Positions 1 through 9,800 of a stretch of 64,000 nt of DNA are shown piece by piece. Under the pieces are notes generated by a model. The model worked only from the letters and a program-made list of their open reading frames with translations, searched no databases and had not been told where the DNA came from. The number at the start of each line of letters is the position of its first letter. The first letter of the stretch is position 1. The DNA is from Acanthaster planci. Taxonomy: Eukaryota > Echinodermata > Asteroidea > Valvatida > Acanthasteridae. Where the stretch lies: contig NW_019091367.1 of the NCBI RefSeq assembly GCF_001949145.1, positions 2,321,358 to 2,385,357 on the forward strand, in the 5' to 3' direction. The translations under genes and the position numbers were made by a program.

Positions 1-783
1 TTGGCCAAGTTCGGTGGAAATGAACCAAAATTCCACAACACAGCACAAGTGGTGAATGCACATACACATGTACGTACACATGAATACAATTCACTATGGA
101 GTTACAGCATGCACTGTATTGGTATTGTTAGCAATAATATTGTCATTCATATTATGAATGACTGCATGGGATGATGGGGACTTCAATCACAGCTGTCATG
201 CTGAAAATGATAAAACAGTAAAGTGTTGAACAGTGCCCTTGGGTGTCAAATAATGTCCAGTCAACCCTCTCCGCCATGTCGGTTAGGTGCCCCATCCTTT
301 AATTTTCGTCCTGGCTAGAACCCTGTCTCTGCATACTTGTGTGCTGTCTCTACTATCCATGCACCAGGCTGACATGGACATCTTCAAATGCGTATTGCCT
401 CACTTTGCTCACAGCCCTGTCTCTCTTCAAACTGAATGGGGCATGACTCCGGATTGCTGTATAAAAGCACGTAGCAGCCCAGTGAATGAATGGCTCTGGA
501 CTTGTTAAGTTTGGCTCCATGGAAAGTAATGATGGCTGGGCTCTAACTTCCTCAATCCTGCAAAATACTTCAAAACGCTCAGGTAGATTTGGAAGAATGT
601 GACAGAGTCTAGGTTGAATGAGCACATCGACTGACCGTTTTGCTATGAAAAGGAAGAGTGTGCAATTATCACATTATTATTACCCTAAAGGCAAAATCAA
701 ACATGGACATCTCAAGTGAATTTCACTCCAAAGATTAATGTTTCCTGATACCAAATTTGTTTCACTTTTACATTTACCTCAAG
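1..783. other. Non-coding stretch, probably Tudor gene intron
   Basis: No domain, RNA gene or repeat is recognised. If the gene continues upstream, this is intron. Confidence 0.4.
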
Positions 784-849
784 TATGAGCTGGCCTTCAC
801 ATTGGTCTGCCATATCGTCCTGCTCTGTTGAGGATATCAAAGGGTTCAG
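784..849 (+). CDS. Tudor gene, first visible exon (predicted)
   Basis: A strong polypyrimidine acceptor ends at 783 (TTACCTCAAG) and a donor AG|GTAGGT follows 849. The reading frame leaves two bases (AG), which complete the C that opens the next exon as a Ser codon. The joined peptide reads VEDIKGFSDEPVQLILLDP, which suits the SN-like half of an eTud. An ATG at 785-787 could be an internal Met or a start codon. No earlier exon is recognisable in 1-783. Confidence 0.5.
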
Positions 850-3800
850 GTAGGTTCTTGGCGTGAAGAAGTTCCAACTATCTTCCAGGTTTGTTGATTT
901 TTATTCATTTTTTTCCCCCAGCGACGAGCCAGTGCAGTTGATCTTGTTAGATCCCTCCAGCCTCTGGGAGATCTGCATCAACCAGGAGCTGGTCAATCTC
1001 GGACTGGCCTCCTCTTCCAGATTTGTGCCGCAGCCTCCACCAGAAGGTAGGAATCTAGACAGGACTTTTCACCTCAAATGGACATTCCGGCCTGCCTCCC
1101 AAAGTCTTGGCCGCTGCCAACAGCAGCACATTGTCTTGCTGGAAGTGGAAAGAGCCGCTAGCCAGCGGGCTTGTTCAGGGGCAAGCGTTCTTGCTAGCCG
1201 GAGCCAGGATTTTCTGACTCCATCTCAAATGTCGCCGGCATATTGCCTGTACAGCAAGAAACCCCCAGAGATGAACGTTGGGTTTTGGCCATCCAAGAAC
1301 AGTTCCCTGAGAAAAGAGTTCCATGAGAAAGAATGGACAAGCCTTCTCAGTTTAGACTCAACACTCAACCTCTTGCTTTCACCTTTTAGTAACTTTAAAA
1401 GCCCGTTATTTGCAGTATTTGCTCAAACCCTCTGCCCTATCCAACAGCACTGGTGGTTGCTGTTTACTGTAAGTTCTCAATAGATAGAATTTGTAGATTG
1501 TCCTAAACTGTGCATAGATGTATGTAGCCGTATATCCCAAATGCACAGGTGACCCTACGCATTTAAATACGTCGTTACACATCACATGTAAGTCATAAAA
1601 ACCCATAACAATAACTCCATTCTGATTGGATTCCCTTTGGCAGACACCAGCAAACCAGCCGAAGTCACCGATCGCCAGCTTCTCATGGCCTCGGAATGCT
1701 GGTCACTCAAAAAATATGCAGAGGGCGGCTATGACCCCGTGCCTGAGCAGTCAGTGGAGGGTCAGGCAGAGGGCAATAGTCAGGTCGTGCCAACAGGTCA
1801 GTGGGATCCGCTGCTGTCGGACTTCCAGTCTGCCCACAACAGCTACCACATTGACACAGACAACCCGGATGTGGCGACTGGGGGACATAGTAAGTCGGTC
1901 TTTCAATGAACTTTGGAAACTTTTAAGTTCCAAAACCCAGCGTTGTGTCTGCCTCCAAGCCTCATCGTGTCTTGGGAGTAGCTTGTCAAGGTTCCGTAGG
2001 GGCTGACAGTGTTATGCCTATCTTTGGAATAGCCTGTCCTCTGGATTACAACAAAGTCCAACAATGGTTAAAAGGGGTTGTGTATTGCTGGATTTGACAA
2101 AGTGGTGGATTCATATATGTTGATGTGCATAAACCAAGGCTGGTGCTGATTTAGTGGACTGTGTAGTGCAACAAAGTCCGTAGCACAAAGCATTTTGTTG
2201 CTTTTCGTTGTGGGTTCTTTTGTTGCTTTTCGTTGCGGGTTCTATCATTTTGGTGCCTTGCGTTGCATTTTATTACATTTACCAAGGTTCTCATTCTTCG
2301 CTTCTCACCGTATTAAAGCAAAAGTGAGGCAGTATGTGCAGAAACAACAAAATGCCACTTCTGTGTCTTTTGATAGATCTTCCACCAAGAATCCATTAGA
2401 GTAAGCGAGTCTTGCTAGTGCAGCCTCTCTTTCAGCTCAACAGTGCAGAGGGTCCCTTGTTGGGATACCGAACTGATAGATGAAAATGAGGACTTCAGTG
2501 TGTTCTTTCTATGAATGAAAACAAGGGAGGGATAACCCTCCCAAAAGACTCGTTTTGTTGGATCCAGTCTTGAGCATGTTCATTTTTGCCCTTGTACAGA
2601 CGTCGAATCGATCCGTCAGGTGTGCAAGTTCTATTCAACAGGCAGGGTGTGTTATCGCGGCAAGCAGTGTCCCTTCGACCACGTCAGACGAGGTGAGTGG
2701 GGGAAACAGTTACCTGAAATTTGTCGACCACTCATGCCACGCTCACAAAATGAGCTGCTTACAAACAACCTGTGTGCATAAGCTGTGTGTGTCATTGCGT
2801 CCCAGTGACACATGCAATTTAAAGTGCATCCCAATGATGAATGGATGGTGTGCCGGGTTATATATCGTTCAACACCCGACTAAATCCTTGTCGTCTGATT
2901 GGTTGGTCGCTGATCACATGCCGTTCATCATAATCGGTATAATTAATGATGGACTGTCGGTTATACCCATTGATTATACAGTTGGACTGCATACGTGCGT
3001 AGTTAGCACAGTCAGTGCTCTTGACAAGTAGAAAGAGTGACGCAATGCACATGTGCACGCAGTTAGCGTATTGACGTCTCTTCATGTGAACATAAAATGT
3101 TGCGCATTACCAATATGTGCGACATGCCGATTTTTATCTTCTGTCAGATAGAAATTTACCAAACTCGTCAGTAATGATTACGCTTTGAAGAAAAAGAAAC
3201 TAAATAGATTGTCAAATGAGCATGGTGTGATACACAAAGGAATGTCTTTTTGAGTATGAATCAGTCGGAACGGAAAACTTCATTTGCATTTTTACTTTGG
3301 ACTGACAAAGCAGCAACAACGTGCGCAAAGGTTTCAAATTATTTATGCAGGTGTTGTACAAGACAGAAAATGAATGTCTCACATCTGTGCTTGTGAAAGA
3401 ATTATTTCATTCAGTGACAGATTGAATGCTTTACTCCACTCGGGTCCGAGTCTTGGAACAGAATGTGCAATCTGTCACCTCATTGTATTCTTGCGCTCAT
3501 AAGCATTCATTGTGTGTGTGCTGTTATTCCTGTGGCGATTAAAAAAGCAATGACGTGATGTATGTGGGTCATTCCATGAGGTTGGGGCACAATTTGTGAT
3601 GGTGTCCTTGTTTTACATCCATGGGTAACTTTTACCACCTGTCATGACCTGTAGAGTAGGTCATTTACTCTGTAAGAATAACACACCCCTCTGTATTCAG
3701 CCTTGCAAGATGTATAACAATGTCAGTTGGGAATCCACACGTCGGGAAATAGCTGTTCATTTTTACGGAACCCATGTAACAATTGACACTGTCACAGATT

Positions 3801-6800
3801 GTGCCCCAACCTCATGGAATGACCCATGTACTAATGTTAAATTATTCATGCTTGAAACAGTGTACATGTACAAGCAAGCATGACTTCACAGATTAGTGGT
3901 CACAGTCACCAAAATGTGCATTAGTGTCATCTACATGTTTGTCTTGTAAAGAGTCGCATAGTTATGAGGACTGGTTAAATGGGCACCTCAAGACATTCCA
4001 TTTTTTATTTTTTAAGAGTTGGTATGTAAATGACGCTACTGCTAACTGTCTGATTTATAAAACGGGTAGTGCAAAAATCATAGCCGTAACTTAGCTGAAA
4101 TCCTTTCTCACTTTTTTAGTTTGATTTTCACTCTAACATTTGCTGTATTTGTGCATCAAACTTGGTGTTAAAAGTCATATGTGCTAGTTTTCACATTTGA
4201 AGTAATGGTCATTTTTGTAATATCAACTTTTAGCTCAGAGCCACCAACTTTGTACAGACTTGTCTTTTGCAAAAAAGGAACAATGCCAAAAGCACAAACC
4301 AGAGGCCGGTTCAGCCTTCTTGTTGTATTTACTGCTGAACGTTTCTACTTTGCATGTGGGAAGTTCTCAAATAAAATGTCTCATCACTTTTTGATGTCAC
4401 ACCCTTTTGTGAAAAATGATTGGGAAGTAATAAGAAAAGGAGGATGGATATTCGTTTGAAAAGATGCCCATGTGAGAGATTGTCCAGCTGGTGGCATGCT
4501 TGGAAAACACAGTTGAAATCTGATGCTAGTGAAACATATATCACAAAATGCCATGCACTGTTCACATGTACTGATGCATCAGATAGGTACTTTACGTGTC
4601 AGACGAATTGAAACAAATTGCTGGCTGATTGCATTCCTGGCCTCTTAACCTGTTGGGGCGTGGCGATATCCTTTCCTGTCTCGTGTGACCAAGGTCGTGT
4701 TCTCTGAATAGGCTGTGTATTAGCTGTTATCAACCGTGGCTGCACCCACCTCACAAATACTGGGTCTGGTTATGAAACTATCTTCCAACTAACTCTACAT
4801 CCTGCTGCACAACATCTACTTTGCTTTGTTTGTTTCTGTTGTCCCAGAAATGAAGAAGGAACTTGAAGGGCGAGCCTCAAAAGTGACAGGCTTTGAATAT
4901 TTATTGTTTACCCTCCCGTACGAAATAAAGAGAAAATATCAAAGAGTTGTGTCAAATGATAATATCAACTCATAATTGCTCTTGACACCGATGCAGTGTT
5001 GATTGGGATGCAAAGTAGTTTGTAATCTCTCTACTGACAAAATCTTTTCAACTCAGTGTGGAGCATAACCGTCTATAAACAATAGTCTTGATGCTCATGC
5101 TGTACTGAATTTCAGTGATTAATTCAGTCAAGTCCAGGTGTTAGACTCATCTGAGACTTTTTATCCATCTTCTGAGTAAAACCAAAGGTCAGGTTTTAGT
5201 GATGGGAGTGTTGCCGAGGCTGTTGTGTTTTATGTGAAGAACTCCTGAAAAGTAGGGGTGTGCGTTCACGGGTATATTGGGAACCGGATATTCGTTTTTA
5301 TGTCAATACTTGGTACCTGGGTACCCTAAAGATACAAAGAACACTTATCAAATGGCGTTGCACGTGGAATTCCTGGAACAGCGCGCTGTTTTCATACACA
5401 CATGTAGGAAGCAGCACATTGTTGTAAGCATTAGAGGAGAATCTCCTCCACTGTTTCATTACATTAACATGAAATTGTTACCTTCACTTTGTAACGTAGC
5501 TCTGTCAATCTCTGAACCAGAGTTATAACCGCAGGACTGGTTTTTTCTTTGGCACAATGATTTTTACAGCAATTCTGCCCTTCACTGTTAAAGTTCACGT
5601 ACATTTTGTACTTTTTTTTCACTTGGAATTTTTTTGTCACAGGTACCCAGCCTAAAAAATGGAATGGGTTTTGATATCAACGGGCTGGTACCTGGCACAG
5701 GCCTACTGAGAAGCTCTTGTCCTTTTCTTTCCTTTGAGAAGATTTTCATGCACATTTGTATTGCTCATAAGAAATTTGAGGGAAAAGGGTGACAGCGTGG
5801 CTCGTACAATGTGGTACCATTTAAAGTTGCAAAACTCAGTTCCAGGCAGTACATGTTATGAGTCAGTTTCAGTCCTCAGTATCATTGTCAAATGTCGAGT
5901 GGACAAAAAAGTGCGACATAAATTAAGCAGGGGGGGTGGGTCAAAGTTCATGTAGTCATTCAAGTCCAAGGTGTACGACTCCCCTGCAAGTTTTAGCCTG
6001 CAGAACACACAACTCAATAGAAGACCTGAATTGCAGGGCTGGATTCCAGAAGAAAGTTTGAGCCCAGACCCTTTGCCACCAACCTCCCCTACCCTGATAG
6101 CCCTTTTACCCCCATTGTGCTTTAGTGGAGAAATGCCAGTCCTCGTCCAAGCAATTGGTCCTCCAAGAAAAGGTCACCACTGCCCGTAGTGCCAGCAGGT
6201 AACGTGTCCAGCAGTCCAACCCCAGGGGGGCATTATGAGATGAGCTCTCTGACCACGCTTCGGATCATCAGAACTCCCTCGCCAGCATGTTTCTTTCTGC
6301 TGCTTCTCTATTTTTAAATTTCCACCATTCCATTGGCTTCACCCTGTCACCTAAGAAGGCGAATCTCATAATGTCCCACCGACGCATGCATGCTCGACTA
6401 ACCTGGCATTTTGCTGTTGGAAATTTACTTTGCATTTGTTTTTTCCATCGGCTCCAGTGTTCAGTGCAGCTTTTTGGCAGTCATCGCGTCACATGACATT
6501 TGAACGGATAATTTTTGTACGGTTTCAACCTTAGCTGAGGATTTGATAAAATGGAGTGATCAAAGATGAACTCTTTGGTAGTTTAAATGAAGAAAAATGG
6601 CCTTTGGTTGGTGGAATGAAAAGGAGAGTTCATCTCACTTTCAATTCAAATATGGCTTACTCGTGAAGAATGCCTGTTTATTTTATGAGCAGACATAAGA
6701 GTTTCATTGATATTTGTTTCCCCTCTCCTGATGTCTTTGTAATTGTCAGAGCTGATTGTCCGTCATTTCTGATCCAAATTTTAAATGACCCCAAAACAAA

Positions 6801-9800
6801 AACAGTTTTGCTACTGGTTGGCTGAGGACCTTCTGGCAAGAACTCTTTAAAATCATCCACACCCTTGTTCAGGAATTTGTATTTGTTTAGTTGCCAAGGG
6901 TATCCATGGTTATCCATTGTGTGCCCAAATGGCTTGACACTTCCTTCATTTGCTCAATATTTGAATGCCAAGTGCATTCAATCAATCAATTCTCAACTGT
7001 GAGCATGCATGTGGAGTAACCAGGATGCGAGGGGGGGATCCATGGAGGACAGCAAGGTCCATGTTTCATTTTACAGGTTTCTTTCACCACTAGACTCTTG
7101 TTTTCCTCTTGTTTTCTTGTTAACTTCACTGCTTACCAATTCAATTGATCATGCACTTTGCTTTATCACTGCTATAGACCCCTTCTCTCCCACTGCCTTA
7201 ACCTTGCACCAGTACACCCATTACACAGGCAGATCCACGATCAACTTTTTTTTTGGGGGGGGGTGTGAAATCTCGTAGGGAGGCCAAAAGGTTTGACATT
7301 ATCAGTTTGATGTGGGATCTTAAAGGTCTCTGTGAGGTACATTGTATGAGGCCACATTTTGCAGAACTTTACAAACTTTGGGGAGGAAATTAAATGAAAT
7401 GTCCTTTTTTTTTCATAGTTACGGAAAAAAATCTCTCTAGGGGCCATGGTCTCAACCCCCCCACCGCCAGTGACCTTCTTCCCCCATTCTTCGCACCCCT
7501 CAACCCTACCCGTGCACTGCACAGGCTGTTTCTCATTCAGAATCACACATCTTGACTTCTTGCCGTTATTGTAGCCCCAGAGTTTGGTCAGATTCTTTTC
7601 TCATACTTGTCCTGTCATCGTCTCAGGAGAACAATATAATGTCAGTGGACTTTAGTTAGCCATCTTATACTGGGATGGTCCCGTGATGGCCTTTAAAGGG
7701 TCTGGACCACACCGCTGGTTGAGGGTCACAACCGTTGTCCCCTTCTTTCTTGCTGCAGGCGAGAGACCACACGAGTCGATGGATGTTTTCTTGTCCGACA
7801 ACAAGGTGAGGCCTCCGCCGGCAGGCAGCATCGTGGCGCTGGAGGTCACGGCGCTCCACAGCGCGTTTCATTTCTGGGCTCAATTACCGTACTCTGCGAG
7901 ACCGTTGGACCTTCTCCAGCAGCGAGGGGCTTCCCCTATAGACGACGAAGAGACGCTGGAGATGCTGGAAGATGCAATGAAGTAGGTTTTGGAGATGTAC
8001 AGATATAAATATCACTATATCTAAAACATTTAACAAAATAACTACCATTGAAACACTTATCTAAGTCCAAAAATAAAGGGCCTGACGTTTCAACCGTAGC
8101 AGAATCATTCTCTTGGAAAAGTTCTCAAAATTAAATGCTGTCGTCAAACTTAATGATTTGTATATTTCAGTCAGTGTAGTCATAACTCAGTTTGCAGCAG
8201 GTTCTGATATCGTCAATCTCAAATATTAATTTATTTTACATTTTTTACTTTATTTGCTAGCAAGCCTTTTTCCTTTTTTTATGCCCCACCATTGAATGCC
8301 ATATTCAAATGCGTGTACATATGTTCATGTAAAATTACACTCACATGTAGATGTGTGAACCAAATGAAGTCAGTTGCAAGAAAAGTTGCTGTTTTCAATT
8401 AGAACGAGTGCAGCGGAAATCATTGTAACTCACTTCATGATGAGAGTATGGTTGACTGTCCTGATGCAGATTAACAAAGACCATCCAGCCACCATTGACT
8501 ACTACAAACCTTTATCACGATGCTGCCATGTTTGTCTTGTTCCCTTTATACCCATTAGCAATAGTAATACAACTTCACATACACTGTAATGATTAAAGGG
8601 AACAGACTATTTTTCCTCCCAGCCTCTGTTTGGTTACATTGCTTTGAGTGGTAGAAGGAACAAAATGGCTGCCCCATGATAGAGGTCTATGGGCACGTGA
8701 TCCCTATCTGCAGTCCAGTCCCATGAAAAGAACTTACTATTAGACAATGCAGGAGTTTAAAAAAATTAAATGAAATTGCACCGAACCCGTTCCAACACGC
8801 ATGCTCTCTTCTTACAGTCAGCTGTACTCCAACTGGAAGCACCGTCAAGCCACCAATCCTCCCCTGAGAGCTCTCGGGGAGATGGTCTGCTGCCTCTCCC
8901 CTCAGGATCACCGCTACTACCGGGCAAGGGTCATCGAAGTTAATACTAATCTGGACACTGTGCAGGTACTGACGAGCACTCCAGAGCCCTTCCTCCCTCA
9001 CTCATCTAGCTCTGCCCCTCCCCCTCCCCACTGGGCGTACATGTATGAGCCAGATTTTGTATTGGCTGGTTCCCAGATATCACCCATGGATATATATAAG
9101 CAGATCAGGGCGCAACACGTCAAGGGTCACAAGGAAAGCCCAGGAAGGATCCTGTACATGCAGGCCGTTAATTTTGGCAATCACTCTGAAACATGCAAGA
9201 AATTCAGACAAAAATGCAGAGGTAGGGAGCAACCTTGTGTTGCATTTGGATAACAAGTAGAAGAAATATTATATCTTATGCATGCAGACGAGGCTGGAAA
9301 TACCTGACCTTAACAATGATATGGGAGTGTGGACAAAACAAGTTTGGTATATTTTGGCTGTTTTCAGAGACTGGAGGAGTTTCTCCAGTTTTGGTCACAT
9401 CGACATTGGGTGACACTGAACCCTCGATATGACAAGAATAGTCGCAATCATCGGGTCTGGTGTCCAGACTAGATTTTGCAGAGATACCACTTATCTTATG
9501 ATGGATTCGTTCTCGGCTCGGGAGCCAGTGCAGATAGTCATGAAGCATATTTAACCTAGAAAACTGTGAGAGACCAATCCTGTAATCCTCTGTGTCACAA
9601 GATTACTCATGAATGTAGCTTCCTTATGTGGTAGAAATTGAAGGGAAGCTTGAGCTCAAACAAACAGGGGACACTCTTCTAAGAAAGGGAAGGAGAAATT
9701 AATAAACCCTAACCCCCTAGGGTGTATGTAAAATCGTATTGAAATTTGAGGATTTGGGACTATTAGGGTTAATGCTTTGTAGTTTTAAAGGGGGCTTCTC

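Noticed and set aside
863-1483. Single 206-residue protein on the plus strand
   Set aside because: Only 922-1046 has domain character; the rest is read-through into an intron after a good donor at 1047.
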